A stretch of DNA of 64,000 nt from an uncultured Roseburia sp. (GCA_947088345.1 CAMUGE010000001.1:1-64000), one strand, 5' to 3'. Counted from the stretch's first letter, positions 26,916 through 36,636 are shown. Notes: generated from the letters alone by a model not told the origin. A program made the numbers and translations.

Positions 26916-26935
26916 AGCGTCTCCTTTTCCTGTAA

Positions 26936-27036
26936 TATACCAAAATGCGTCCTCATACAATAGTATAACACAAAATAACGTATTTTGGTATAAAAAATGA
27001 AAAAACATGGTATTTATTGATAGCATATTGGTATGT
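26936..27036. promoter_or_regulatory. three TTTTGGTATA-like motifs, candidate AraC-type operators
   Basis: TATACCAAAA (26936-26945, inverted), TTTTGGTATA (26983-26992) and ATTGGTATG (27028-27036). The motif starts are 45-47 bases apart, a regular spacing in the divergent control region. Confidence 0.45.
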
Positions 27037-27092
27037 TAAAATGTGCCTATCAAAAAACAGAGACAAAATAATGAAAGAGAGGAGAGCAGGTT

Positions 27093-28391
27093 ATGTCAGA
27101 AAAAAAGACGGCGAAAAAGGTGGCGCTGCTGTTCATGAGCGGGATTGGAGCGATCAGCCTGGCCGGATGCGGACAGGAGAATACCGACGGCAGGGTAGAA
27201 GTGGAACTGGTATCTTATAAGCCGGAGGCGGTAGACGCATTTGAGGAGATTGCAGCGGCGTTTAATGAGACGCATGATGAAATTAAGCTTAAAGTTGATT
27301 CGCCGAACGAAGCAATGACCATTCTGAAAACGAGGTTTATCCGGGAGGATTATCCGGATATTGTGGCGATCGGAGGGGATATCAACTATTCAAATTTTCT
27401 GGATGCCGATTTGTTTTTAGACATCTCGGATCTTGCGGAAGTCGGAATGGTAAAACAGGCATATCTTGATATGGAAAAAGAGTTGGAGCTTGTTCCAAAA
27501 GACGGCGTCTATGCGCTGCCCTATGCAGCCAATGCGGCCGGCATTCTCTACAACAAGGAGATGTTTGAGGAACACGGATGGGAGATTCCAACGACCTGGG
27601 ACGAATTTACGCAGCTGTGCGCGCAGATTGAATCGGAGGGAATTTTACCGCTGTATTTCGGATTTAAGGATACCTGGACTTGTCTGGCGCCCTGGAACGC
27701 ACTTGCAGTCGGGTTGGCCGACTCGGATACCTGCAATCAGGTAAATCTGGGCGATACGACATTTCAGGAGGCATACCGCGAGACGGCAGTGAAAATCAGA
27801 CAGCTTTTGGATTATGCGGAACCGAATCCTTATGCATACAGCTATAATGACGCATGTACCGCCTTTGCAAGAGGCCAGGCGGCGATGTATCCGATCGGAA
27901 GCTATGCAATTCCGCAGATTAAGTCCGCAAACCCGGATATGGAGATAGACTCGTTTGCATTTCCGGCAAATCAGGCAAAAGAAGATAATGTGTTAAATTC
28001 CGGCATTGATCTTCATTTCAGTGTATTGAAAAACACAGAAAAGAAAGATGCGGTTTACGAAGTTCTGCGCTTTTTGTATCAGGACGAGACAGTGCAGATT
28101 TATTTAAACCACCAGGGCGGTATTGCCTGCAAAGAAGGGGAGTTTGAGATCCCTGTGGAATTAGAAGGGATGAGGGAATATATTGAGAGCGGCCGCATGG
28201 CTGATTTCCAGGATCACCATTATCCGAGCGAGATGAGCGTCGATGCTATGATACAGACCTTTTTGCTCGACCAGGGCGAAGATTCGGTCGACACCTTTTT
28301 GACGCGATTTGATAAAGACTGGAAACGCTATAACAGAGATCTGATCCGAAAAGTGCAGAAGTATCAGGAAGAAATGGAGGGAACCAGATGA
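27093..28391 (+). CDS. msmE: sugar ABC transporter substrate-binding lipoprotein
   Basis: 432 residues. The signal peptide ends with the lipobox SLAGCGQ (Cys near 27), so it is a membrane-anchored receptor. The bacterial extracellular solute-binding protein family 1 fold shows LPYAANAAGILYNKEMFEEH, TWDEFTQLC and FARGQAAMYPIGSYA. It is the first gene of an operon with two permeases, a sucrose phosphorylase, an alpha-galactosidase and a fructokinase, so sucrose, raffinose or melibiose are likely ligands. GAGAGGAGAGCAGG precedes the ATG. The symbol is by analogy with the msm operon. Confidence 0.85.
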   Translation: MSEKKTAKKVALLFMSGIGAISLAGCGQENTDGRVEVELVSYKPEAVDAFEEIAAAFNETHDEIKLKVDSPNEAMTILKTRFIREDYPDIVAIGGDINYSNFLDADLFLDISDLAEVGMVKQAYLDMEKELELVPKDGVYALPYAANAAGILYNKEMFEEHGWEIPTTWDEFTQLCAQIESEGILPLYFGFKDTWTCLAPWNALAVGLADSDTCNQVNLGDTTFQEAYRETAVKIRQLLDYAEPNPYAYSYNDACTAFARGQAAMYPIGSYAIPQIKSANPDMEIDSFAFPANQAKEDNVLNSGIDLHFSVLKNTEKKDAVYEVLRFLYQDETVQIYLNHQGGIACKEGEFEIPVELEGMREYIESGRMADFQDHHYPSEMSVDAMIQTFLLDQGEDSVDTFLTRFDKDWKRYNRDLIRKVQKYQEEMEGTR

Positions 28392-29263
28392 AACATAAAA
28401 TGTCAAACCGCGACAAAACATTTTGGGCAGTGACTGTTCCGGTACTGGTTTTGTTTTTTGCATTTAACACACTGCCGATGATCAAGGGCGTGATCTACAG
28501 TTTCACCAACTACAGGGGCTACGGCAGCTATGAGTTTGTGGGACTGCGCAATTACCTTGATCTGTTTACCGACGCCAGAGTCGGAAAGAGTTATCTTTTT
28601 ACATTTAAATATGCGATTGCAGGAACGGTGTTAGTCAATGTGTTGAGTCTTGTTATGGCGCTTGGATTAAACAGCAGGATACGGTTTAAAAGTGCGCTGC
28701 GCGGAATTTATTTTGTGCCGAATATTTTGGGCGGCCTTGTCATAGGCTATATATTCAGCTTTATTTTTACTTATATCCTCCCGGCAGTCGGTACGACTTT
28801 TCATATCGGTTTTCTGGAGAACAGTATTCTTGCAAGCGAGACATACGCGTGGGTCGGCGTGTTGATTGTAGGCGTATGGCAGGCGGTTGCAATGAATACG
28901 ATCATCTATATCTCCGGGCTGCAGACTGTTCCGCAGGAAGTATACGAGGCCAGTATGCTGGATGGAGCCAGCAAATGGAAAGAATTTTGGAGCATTACCT
29001 TTCCGCTTGTACTGCCGTTTGTAACAATTAACCTGGTACTCAGCACGAAAAACTTTTTGATGGTATTTGATCAGATTATGTCTCTGACAAAAGGAGGTCC
29101 TGCGCAGAGTACGGAATCGATTTCCTATCTGATTTACCGAAACGGTATGGACGGCGGACAGTTCGGTTTTCAGAGCGCAAATGCAGTCATCTTCTTTATT
29201 GTGATTGTTTTGATTTCGGTCGGACAGATGACGATTATGAATAAGAAGGAGGAGCAGTTATGA
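28388..29263 (+). CDS. msmF: sugar ABC transporter permease
   Basis: 291 residues with six membrane segments (MalF/UgpA type). The EAA cytoplasmic loop reads EVYEASMLDGASKWKEFWSI. The N-terminus WAVTVPVLVLFFAFNTLPM is a first membrane helix. The start overlaps the receptor stop by 4 bases (ATGA). Pairs with the next permease to form the channel. Confidence 0.88.
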   Translation: MKHKMSNRDKTFWAVTVPVLVLFFAFNTLPMIKGVIYSFTNYRGYGSYEFVGLRNYLDLFTDARVGKSYLFTFKYAIAGTVLVNVLSLVMALGLNSRIRFKSALRGIYFVPNILGGLVIGYIFSFIFTYILPAVGTTFHIGFLENSILASETYAWVGVLIVGVWQAVAMNTIIYISGLQTVPQEVYEASMLDGASKWKEFWSITFPLVLPFVTINLVLSTKNFLMVFDQIMSLTKGGPAQSTESISYLIYRNGMDGGQFGFQSANAVIFFIVIVLISVGQMTIMNKKEEQL

Positions 29264-30102
29264 TGGAAGAGAAAAAGAAAACAAACTGGGTGCTTACGAT
29301 CGTCCTGATTTTAGGAACCCTTACCGTATTTTTTCCGCTTTACATGGCGTTTATTATTGCGTTTAAACAGCCCAGCGAGATGACAAACGATGTTGCAGGC
29401 GCGCTTGCTTTTCCGCAGAAATGGAGTTTTGATAATTTCAGACAGGCGATGGAGGTAACTGACTTCTGGCGTTCTCTGGGAAACAGCCTTTTGATTACGC
29501 TTGCTACGATTGTGCTTGCCATTTTGATTCATTCCATCGCCGGATATGTGATTGGCCGCGGCATGGCGCATAAAAAAAGTTTTCGCTTTATTTATCTTTA
29601 TATTGTCAGCGGAATGTTTGTCCCGTTTTCAATTCTGATGATGCCGCTTGTCAAACAGACGGCGCAGATGGGTCTGGGAAACCGCGCGGGCGTTATATTG
29701 CTCTACCTTGTATTTTATATGCCGATGAATGTGCTGCTCTACACGGGCTATCTGAAAAATATACCGATAGCGCTGGAGGAGGCCGCAGATATTGACGGTG
29801 CGAGCACATGGAAGATGTACTGGAAAATCGTGTTTCCAATGATGACGCCAATGCATGCGACGGTTGCGATTTTAACGGCGCTTGGCACATGGAATGATGT
29901 CATGACGCCGCTTGTCATTATGTCGGGAACCGGACAGAACACACTGCCGCTGGCGCAGCTTAATTTCCAGACGCAGTTTGGCACAAATTACAATCTTGCA
30001 TTTGCATCGTATATACTGGCGCTGATACCAATTCTGATCTTTTATATCATCTGCCAGAAGCAGATATTAAACGGTGTTGCGAACGGCGCCGTGAAAGGAT
30101 AA
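29260..30102 (+). CDS. msmG: sugar ABC transporter permease
   Basis: 280 residues, six membrane segments (MalG/UgpE type), with the EAA loop EEAADIDGASTWKMYWKIVF. It overlaps the previous permease by 4 bases; AAGGAGGAG is upstream. No ATPase gene follows, so an MsmK-like ATPase must be encoded elsewhere and shared. Confidence 0.88.
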   Translation: MMEEKKKTNWVLTIVLILGTLTVFFPLYMAFIIAFKQPSEMTNDVAGALAFPQKWSFDNFRQAMEVTDFWRSLGNSLLITLATIVLAILIHSIAGYVIGRGMAHKKSFRFIYLYIVSGMFVPFSILMMPLVKQTAQMGLGNRAGVILLYLVFYMPMNVLLYTGYLKNIPIALEEAADIDGASTWKMYWKIVFPMMTPMHATVAILTALGTWNDVMTPLVIMSGTGQNTLPLAQLNFQTQFGTNYNLAFASYILALIPILIFYIICQKQILNGVANGAVKG

Positions 30103-30117
30103 CAGGAGGTTTGGAAC

Positions 30118-31548
30118 ATGAAACTGGACAATAAGGTAATGCTGATCACTTATGCGGACAGCATGGGGAAAAATTTAAAGGAGCTGCATACGGCATTAAA
30201 CACTTACTATAAGAACGCAGTGGGGGGAGTTCATATACTCCCGTTCTTTCCCTCCTCTGCGGATCGCGGTTTTGCACCGATGTGCTATACAAAAGTTGAC
30301 GAGGCGTTCGGTGATTTTTCGGATGTCGAGGCAATCGGGGCGGAGTATTATCTGATGTTTGATTTTATGGTAAATCATATCTCTGCTTCCTCCGAATATT
30401 TTAAAGATTTTCTGGAGAAAAAAGATGCTTCCCGGTACAAAGATTTTTTTATCCGGTACCGTGATTTCTGGAAAAACGGGGAGCCCACAGAGGAGCAGAT
30501 TGATAAAATCTATAAGAGAAAACCAAGGGCTCCTTATATTGAAGCGGAATTTGCGGATGGAACAAAAGAAAAAATCTGGTGTACGTTCTGTGAAGAGCAG
30601 ATTGACCTGGATGTGACAAAAGATGCGACAAAACAGTTTATCCGCGGGACGATCGCGGACATGTGCAAGAGAGGCGCCGCCGTGATTCGATTAGATGCGT
30701 TTGCCTATGCGGTAAAAAAAGAGGATACCAGCTGTTTTTTCGTAGAACCGGATATCTGGGATCTGCTGCATGAAATTGAACAGACTGCAGACGAAAACGG
30801 CGCGCAGATTTTGCCGGAGATTCATGAGCATTATACGATTCCAATGAAACTTGCAAAAAAAGGGTTCTGGATCTATGACTTTGCGCTTCCGGTGCTTACG
30901 CTGCATGCGCTGTATAATCACACCGGGGTTTATCTGAAAAAGTGGATGCAGATGTGCCCGATGAAGCAATTTACGACGCTCGATACACACGACGGGATCG
31001 GAATTGTCGATGTAAAGGACCTTCTCCCCGATGAGGAAGTGGAGGCTGTCAAGGAGCAGATGTATAAACAGGGCGCCAACGTCAAAAAAATATACAGTTC
31101 CGAAGCCTATAACAACCTTGACATTTATCAGGTGAATACAACTTATTATTCGGCGCTTGGCAATCAGGATGCGCCGTATCTTCTGGCAAGAGCGATTCAG
31201 TTTTTTGCGCCCGGCATACCGCAGGTATACTATGTTGGTCTGCTGGCAGGCGAAAATGATATTGCGCGGATGGAACAGACGAAAAACGGGCGCGATATCA
31301 ACCGCCATGCATATACGATGGCAGAGATTGAGGAACAGCAGAAGCGTCCCATTGTGCAGCAGTTGAAATCATTGATGCGTCTTAGAAATACGAACCCGGC
31401 TTTTCATTTGGACGGGAAAATCAGTATCGAAACAGAGGGGGACAAACTTTCGATTACAAGAAGTTATGGCGAGGACAGTATTACGCTTTCTGCAGATCTG
31501 ACCTCTTATACATTTGAAATTATCGAAAATAACGGCGAAAGGAAATAA
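30118..31548 (+). CDS. gtfA: sucrose phosphorylase (GH13_18)
   Basis: 476 residues, cytoplasmic. Splits sucrose with phosphate into glucose-1-phosphate and fructose. Family marks are [18 protein letters not shown] near the start, the nucleophile Asp193 in [12 protein letters not shown], the acid/base Glu234 in LPEIHEHY, and the transition-state stabiliser in [11 protein letters not shown] near 291. The length matches GtfA/SucP enzymes. Close relatives act on sucrose-6-phosphate or glucosylglycerate, but the next-door fructokinase and alpha-galactosidase favour sucrose. AACAGGAGG precedes the ATG. Confidence 0.85.
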   Translation: MKLDNKVMLITYADSMGKNLKELHTALNTYYKNAVGGVHILPFFPSSADRGFAPMCYTKVDEAFGDFSDVEAIGAEYYLMFDFMVNHISASSEYFKDFLEKKDASRYKDFFIRYRDFWKNGEPTEEQIDKIYKRKPRAPYIEAEFADGTKEKIWCTFCEEQIDLDVTKDATKQFIRGTIADMCKRGAAVIRLDAFAYAVKKEDTSCFFVEPDIWDLLHEIEQTADENGAQILPEIHEHYTIPMKLAKKGFWIYDFALPVLTLHALYNHTGVYLKKWMQMCPMKQFTTLDTHDGIGIVDVKDLLPDEEVEAVKEQMYKQGANVKKIYSSEAYNNLDIYQVNTTYYSALGNQDAPYLLARAIQFFAPGIPQVYYVGLLAGENDIARMEQTKNGRDINRHAYTMAEIEEQQKRPIVQQLKSLMRLRNTNPAFHLDGKISIETEGDKLSITRSYGEDSITLSADLTSYTFEIIENNGERK

Positions 31549-31552
31549 TCAT

Positions 31553-33871
31553 ATGGCAATAACGGTAAAAGACAATGTATTTTTTCTGGAGACTGCCAAT
31601 ACACTTTATCAGATGAAGACAGATGAATTTGGCGTATTAAATCATTTATGGTATGGGGCAAAGACAGATCAGTGTATGGACTATCTTTTGGATTATCCGG
31701 ATATGGGGTTTTCCGGGAATCCGTATGAGGCCGGGAACAGAAGAACGTACTCGTTGAATACACTGCCGCAGGAGTATGCGCAGGCGGGGGTGGGCGATTA
31801 CCGCGTGCCTGCCGTCTGCGTGACCCACGCAGATGGCAGCAGCGCATTGGATTTAAGATTCTCAGGGTATCGCATTTTTCCGGGTAAATATAAAATACCG
31901 GGTCTTCCGGCAGTGTATGCTGCGGACAGTGAGGCGGAAACGCTTGAGGTGACATTAAAAGATACCGCTACGGAAACGGTAGTCTGCCTGCGCTATGGCG
32001 TCTTGCAGGAGGCGGATGTGATTACACGCAGTGTGGAGATAAAAAATAATGCAGCGGAACCGCTGATACTGCATAGGGTGCACAGCCTCTGCCTCGATAT
32101 CCCGTATGGAGAGTTTGAGTGGATTCATTTTTACGGCAGGCATGCGATGGAGCGCCAGACGGAGCGTGCGCCGCTGATTCACGGTATCCAGGAGAGCAGC
32201 AGCACACGGGGGACTTCAAGCCATCAGCAGAATCCGTCCGTATTGCTGTGTGAAGCGGGCTGTACCGAGAAAGAGGGTTTTTGTATTGGCGCAGCGCTGA
32301 TGTACAGCGGGGGATTTCAGACACAGATTGAGCGCGACCAGGCGAACCAGGTTCGACTTGTGATGGGGATCAATCCGGATACATTTTCCTGGAAATTAAA
32401 CCCCGGCGAGAGCTTTCATGCGCCGGAAGTCATACTGTCCTGTTCGCTGCAAGGGATGGCGGAATTGTCGCACCGTTTTCATTATGTGATACGCAATCAT
32501 GTGTGCAGGGGCAGGTATAAGCTCTCAAAACGTCCGGTGCTGATCAACAACTGGGAGGCGACTTACTTTTCGTTTGATGAGAAAAAGATAGAGGAGATTG
32601 CCAGGCAGGCAAGCTTGCTTGGCATTGACATGCTGGTGCTTGACGACGGGTGGTTTGGCAAACGGGATACAGACATGTCAGGTCTTGGGGACTGGCAGGT
32701 CAATAAGGCAAAACTTTCCGGAGGCCTTGGAAGGCTGGTTGAGCGCATTAACCGCTTGGGTTTGAAATTCGGGATTTGGTTTGAGCCGGAGATGGTTTCC
32801 GAGGACAGCGATCTCTACCGAAGCCATCCGGAGTGGGCGATCCGTATTCCCGGCAGAAATCCGGTAAGAGCAAGATACCAGCTTGTACTTGATATGTCCA
32901 ACGAACAGGTGCGGGAATACCTGTATCTTGCGATGAGAAAGATTTTAATCGAGAATCATATTGAATATGTCAAATGGGATATGAACCGGAGTATATGCGA
33001 CTGGTACAGCACAGCGCTCTCGGATGACTGCCAGAAGGAACTGCCGCACCGCTATGTGCTTGGCGTATATCAGCTTTTGGAGCGGCTGACAGTTGAGTTT
33101 CCGCATGTGCTGTTTGAGGGATGCAGCGGCGGCGGCGGCAGATTTGACGCAGGGATGCTCTATTATTGTCCGCAGATCTGGTGCAGCGATAATACGGATG
33201 CATACCACCGGACGTTTATTCAGTACGGAACCAGCTTTTTTTATCCGATCTCATCGGTGGGCGCGCATGTGTCGGCAGTTCCAAATCATCAGACCGGGCG
33301 TATCACCCCGTTTTCGACCAGGGGGACTGTTGCGATGGCGGGCAGTTTCGGCTATGAATTGGATTTAAACCGGCTTAGTGACGAGGAGAGGGAGCAGGTA
33401 AAAAAACAGATCTGCGCATATAAGGGATATCAGGATCTAATCTATAACGGTGATTATTACAGACTCAGCAATCCGTTCTGTGACGAAATGGCAGCATGGT
33501 CTTTTCTTTCGGCTGACCGGACAAAAGCGCTTGTGCAGGGAGTTGTATTCCGTGCAAGGGCCAATCTGGTACGCCATCGGATTCGGCTTGCCGGACTGAA
33601 AAAGGATGCGCTCTACCGTTCAAATGAGGGAGCTGTCTATACCGGAAGCGCACTGATGGCGGCGGGGATTCTTCTGCCGGAAATAAAGGGAGACGATGTA
33701 TCGTTTGAACTGTATCTGGAAATAATCAGCAGTGAAGAAAAGAATGCAATGCAGGCAGGCGGTGCGCAAAACGCAAAAGACAAAGGCGCAGGAAGCGGTC
33801 TTCGCGCAGGAGGAGGGAGCGCGCCGGTACACACAGTGCGCGGGAACGATTTGGTATGGTATGAACTGTAA
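31553..33871 (+). CDS. aga: GH36 alpha-galactosidase
   Basis: 772 residues. Hydrolyses terminal alpha-galactosides such as raffinose or melibiose. The catalytic barrel has LVLDDGWFGKR, the nucleophile Asp476 in VKWDMNR, CSGGGGRFD, and the acid/base Asp546 in WCSDNTDAY; positions closely match well-studied GH36 enzymes. The N-terminal beta-supersandwich covers about 1-320. The C-terminus has an extra Gly/Ala/Lys-rich loop (about 725-755) unlike most relatives. No signal peptide, so it acts on imported sugar. It starts 4 bases after the phosphorylase stop with AAAGGA upstream. Confidence 0.92.
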   Translation: MAITVKDNVFFLETANTLYQMKTDEFGVLNHLWYGAKTDQCMDYLLDYPDMGFSGNPYEAGNRRTYSLNTLPQEYAQAGVGDYRVPAVCVTHADGSSALDLRFSGYRIFPGKYKIPGLPAVYAADSEAETLEVTLKDTATETVVCLRYGVLQEADVITRSVEIKNNAAEPLILHRVHSLCLDIPYGEFEWIHFYGRHAMERQTERAPLIHGIQESSSTRGTSSHQQNPSVLLCEAGCTEKEGFCIGAALMYSGGFQTQIERDQANQVRLVMGINPDTFSWKLNPGESFHAPEVILSCSLQGMAELSHRFHYVIRNHVCRGRYKLSKRPVLINNWEATYFSFDEKKIEEIARQASLLGIDMLVLDDGWFGKRDTDMSGLGDWQVNKAKLSGGLGRLVERINRLGLKFGIWFEPEMVSEDSDLYRSHPEWAIRIPGRNPVRARYQLVLDMSNEQVREYLYLAMRKILIENHIEYVKWDMNRSICDWYSTALSDDCQKELPHRYVLGVYQLLERLTVEFPHVLFEGCSGGGGRFDAGMLYYCPQIWCSDNTDAYHRTFIQYGTSFFYPISSVGAHVSAVPNHQTGRITPFSTRGTVAMAGSFGYELDLNRLSDEEREQVKKQICAYKGYQDLIYNGDYYRLSNPFCDEMAAWSFLSADRTKALVQGVVFRARANLVRHRIRLAGLKKDALYRSNEGAVYTGSALMAAGILLPEIKGDDVSFELYLEIISSEEKNAMQAGGAQNAKDKGAGSGLRAGGGSAPVHTVRGNDLVWYEL

Positions 33872-33918
33872 ACATATGCAGCCGGAATAAGCAGTACAGA
33901 TACGTTGGAGGTGGGCTG

Positions 33919-34875
33919 ATGAAAAAATATGATGTCGCAGCGCTTGGGGAGCTGTTAATTGATTTTACAAGAAACGGGGAAAGCGATCATGGAAACGGCC
34001 TTTTTGAGGCAAATCCCGGAGGCGCGCCCTGCAATGTACTTGCCATGCTGCAAAAACTTGGAAAAAGGACGGCATTTATAGGAAAGGTCGGCCAGGATAT
34101 GTTTGGCCACCTGCTGCAGAAAGTACTGCAGGAAGCTAAGATTGATACCGCGGGCTTATGTTTTGATGAAAAGACAAACACAACACTTGCGTTTGTGCAG
34201 AAAAACGAGAGCGGGGACCGGGATTTTTCTTTTTATCGCAATCCGGGAGCCGATATGATGATCACAGAGGAAGATTTGCGTGAGGATATTCTGACGGACT
34301 GCAGATTGTTTCATTTTGGCACATTGTCAATGACGTCGCAAAGTGCAAGGGCTGCGACAAAAAAAGCAGTGCAGCTTGCCCGACAGTCAGGCGCATGTAT
34401 TTCGTTTGACCCTAATATTCGCAAGCCGCTCTGGGATTCTCTCCTGGATGCGCAAGAACAGACGGCTTACGGAATGGAACAGTGCGATATCTTAAAGATA
34501 TCGGATGACGAGGCTGTCTGGTTTACCGGAATAAAGGATCCTGCTGCTGCGGCAAGGAAATTATGGGACCAGTATCAGATTCCGCTTGTGCTCCTGTCAT
34601 TGGGAAAGGACGGGAGTATGGCATTTTGCGGCGGACAGGAGGTTTATGTATCTGCGTATCCGATCGAGAGTACCGTTGATACGACAGGAGCGGGCGATAC
34701 TTTTATGGGGTGCGCGCTTTCCTTTGTGCTGGAGCACGGGCTGGAACTTAGTGAAGCGCAGCTTACGGAAATGCTTTCCTTTGCAAATGCGGCGGCGGCG
34801 CTGATTACGACAAGAAGAGGGGCTCTGCGTGTGATGCCAAAAGAAAGCGAGATATTGCAGCTGAGCAAAGGATGA
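33919..34875 (+). CDS. scrK: fructokinase (PfkB family)
   Basis: 318 residues. Phosphorylates fructose released by sucrose phosphorolysis. GGAPCNVLAMLQKLG is the PfkB signature 1 region; VDTTGAGDTFMGC is signature 2 with the catalytic Asp. The N-terminus ALGELLIDF is typical for sugar kinases of this branch. Last gene of the operon and followed by a strong terminator. GGAGGTGG precedes the ATG. Confidence 0.9.
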   Translation: MKKYDVAALGELLIDFTRNGESDHGNGLFEANPGGAPCNVLAMLQKLGKRTAFIGKVGQDMFGHLLQKVLQEAKIDTAGLCFDEKTNTTLAFVQKNESGDRDFSFYRNPGADMMITEEDLREDILTDCRLFHFGTLSMTSQSARAATKKAVQLARQSGACISFDPNIRKPLWDSLLDAQEQTAYGMEQCDILKISDDEAVWFTGIKDPAAAARKLWDQYQIPLVLLSLGKDGSMAFCGGQEVYVSAYPIESTVDTTGAGDTFMGCALSFVLEHGLELSEAQLTEMLSFANAAAALITTRRGALRVMPKESEILQLSKG

Positions 34876-34886
34876 GTAATATTTGG

Positions 34887-34924
34887 GCTGTTCGATTGCG
34901 CAAAAGCGCATCGAACAGCTTTTT
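34887..34924 (+). terminator. strong rho-independent terminator
   Basis: A 14-bp stem with one bulged T (GCTGTTCGAT-T-GCGC with GCGCATCGAACAGC), AAAA loop, then T5. It ends the sugar operon; the stem may also stop the opposing regulator gene. Confidence 0.85.
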
Positions 34925-34933
34925 GTCTGTGTT

Positions 34934-35158
34934 TTAATCGCTGACGGAATTTAAGCTTTTTGAATACTCCGGGCAGAGAAGCTCATCCACACCGCAGTTT
35001 AAGTAACCGCACAGTTTATCTAAAATGTCGAAACTGATTCTGGCCGTTCTGTTATGGTTTAGATTTCGAAGCGTTGTGACGGAGATTCCGGTATCTTTTG
35101 CCAGCTGATTTTGGGAGATCCCACGGTCGTCTAACAATCTGTTCAATAAAATTTTCAT
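34934..35158 (-). CDS. small XRE/Cro-like helix-turn-helix regulator
   Basis: 74 residues from the minus-strand ATG at 35158 (GGAG 8 bases upstream; a GTG three codons earlier is possible). The motif ISQNQLAKDTGISVTTLRNL is a classic lambda-repressor-type helix-turn-helix; ISFDILDKLCGYLNCGVDEL fits the YozG/Cro-like family. Its target is unknown. It is divergent from mbl and convergent with scrK. Confidence 0.82.
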   Translation of the reverse strand: MKILLNRLLDDRGISQNQLAKDTGISVTTLRNLNHNRTARISFDILDKLCGYLNCGVDELLCPEYSKSLNSVSD

Positions 35159-35284
35159 CTTAATCACTCCATTCTTTCTATCCGGATATGGATTATAGTA
35201 TCCGATAAGTTATTTATTATGTATTGTAAAAATAGGAAGAAAATCTTATTTTTGAAAAAAAAACACTAAATCAAAAAAAATGGT

Positions 35285-35312
35285 TTGAAAAATATAGAAT
35301 ATTGTATATAAT
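35285..35312 (+). promoter_or_regulatory. sigma-A promoter upstream of mbl
   Basis: TTGAAA (35285-35290), a 16-base spacer, TATAAT (35307-35312), in very AT-rich DNA about 128 bases before the start at 35441, leaving a longish 5' leader. Confidence 0.6.
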
Positions 35313-35440
35313 GTTACTGTATAAGTAAAAATATGATTAAATGTGGTTTTGTGTCCATTTTGAAACTATGTGATGGAAACACAGGCCTGGATAGATAAGA
35401 GTCGACTGAGGATTAAGATGAGAGAGAGGAAAATGGCCGT

Positions 35441-36436
35441 ATGTTAGGTACAGATATTGGCATAGATTTGGGAACCGCAAGTATTTTAGTATATATCAAA
35501 GGAAAAGGGGTCGTACTAAAAGAACCGTCCGTAGTGGCGTTTGACCGTGATACAAATAAAATAAAAGCAATCGGCGAGGAGGCGAGGCTGATGCTTGGAA
35601 GGACGCCGGGCAATATTGTGGCGGTCAGGCCGCTTCGTCAGGGAGTTATCTCCGATTACACCGTAACAGAAAAGATGATCAAATATTTTATCCAGAAAGC
35701 GCTTGGCAAAAAGACATTCCGTAAACCGCGCATCAGCGTCTGTGTGCCGAGCGGTGTCACCGAAGTAGAAAAGAAAGCGGTCGAAGATGCGACATTCCAG
35801 GCGGGCGCCAGGGAGGTCAAAATTATTGAGGAGCCGATCGCGGCTGCGATCGGGGCGGGAATTGATATATCGAGGCCATGCGGAAATATGATTGTCGATA
35901 TCGGCGGCGGTACGGCGGATATTGCAGTGATTTCTCTTGGCGGGTCTGTTGTCAGTACGTCAATTAAGATTGCGGGGGATGATTTTGACGAGGCAATTGT
36001 CCGATATATGAGAAAGAAGCACAATTTATTGATCGGAGAGCGCACCGCGGAGGATATCAAGATTAAGATCGGTTCCTGTTTTCCGCTGGCTCAGGTTGAA
36101 ACAATGGATGTCAGGGGCAGGAATCTTGTGACCGGCCTTCCGAAAACCGTTACCGTGTCGAGCGAGGAGACGGAGGAAGCGCTGCGCGAACCGACGCTTC
36201 AGATCATAGAAGCCGTGCACTCGGTGCTTGAGAAGACGCCGCCGGAACTTGCGGCAGATGTGGCAGACCGCGGGATTGTACTGACAGGGGGCGGTTCGCT
36301 TCTTCGGGGTCTGGAGGAGCTGATTGAGGACCGGACAGGGATAAACACAATGGCGGCTGACGAACCAATGACCTGCGTTGCCATTGGCACAGGCAAATAT
36401 GTAGAGTTTCTGGCAGGAAAACGAGACGATGAATAG
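35441..36436 (+). CDS. mbl: MreB/Mbl-type cell-shape actin
   Basis: 331 residues. An ATP-dependent filament former that guides side-wall synthesis. GIDLGTASILVYIKGKG is phosphate loop 1, PSGVTEVEKKAVEDA is typical MreB, DIGGGTADIAVISLGG is phosphate loop 2, and LTGGGSLLRGLEELI is the adenosine motif. It is named mbl rather than mreB because flhO- and flhP-like genes follow, the order known in Bacillus subtilis, and mreC/mreD are absent. A repeat element separates it from flhO. Confidence 0.85.
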   Translation: MLGTDIGIDLGTASILVYIKGKGVVLKEPSVVAFDRDTNKIKAIGEEARLMLGRTPGNIVAVRPLRQGVISDYTVTEKMIKYFIQKALGKKTFRKPRISVCVPSGVTEVEKKAVEDATFQAGAREVKIIEEPIAAAIGAGIDISRPCGNMIVDIGGGTADIAVISLGGSVVSTSIKIAGDDFDEAIVRYMRKKHNLLIGERTAEDIKIKIGSCFPLAQVETMDVRGRNLVTGLPKTVTVSSEETEEALREPTLQIIEAVHSVLEKTPPELAADVADRGIVLTGGGSLLRGLEELIEDRTGINTMAADEPMTCVAIGTGKYVEFLAGKRDDE

Positions 36437-36497
36437 CCTGAAATTTGTAATTTTACGATCCTGATCGAAATGCACGCCGAAGAGGGCGTACGAAAGT

Positions 36498-36633
36498 AAG
36501 CATGAAAAGCGCTTCAAAAGCACAGGCCAATGGGCATTCTGCTGAGATTACCAAAAGTTTACGCCAGAGAATCTTAAAAAGCGCGCCATGTATGGCGTTG
36601 GATTCTTTGCTCAAATTAAAGTTGCGGCAAGGA
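36498..36633 (+). repeat. 136-bp intergenic element, divergent copy
   Basis: Lies between mbl and the flagellar genes. It aligns to the 53546 unit by the TA(A)GC-start codon edge, the GCCAATGGGCAT hairpin shared with the 62336 copy, the CGCCAGAGAATC junction and a 3' AAGGATAAAGTG edge. The period from one edge to the next is 136. The internal hairpins are degraded, with an added CGCCAT/ATGGCG hairpin near 36583-36596. Confidence 0.6.
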
Positions 36634-36636
36634 TAA
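36502..36636 (+). CDS. possible 44-residue peptide from the repeat element
   Basis: An ATG at 36502 begins MKSASKAQANGHSAE and runs 44 codons to a TAA at 36634-36636, nearly the full element. The first residues align with the 17-residue peptides of the other copies (MKSTCKAHANGH...). The stop found at codon 18 in those copies is lost here by a small rearrangement. Rich in Lys, Arg, Leu. There is only a weak upstream ribosome binding site, so translation is doubtful. Confidence 0.3.
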   Translation: MKSASKAQANGHSAEITKSLRQRILKSAPCMALDSLLKLKLRQG

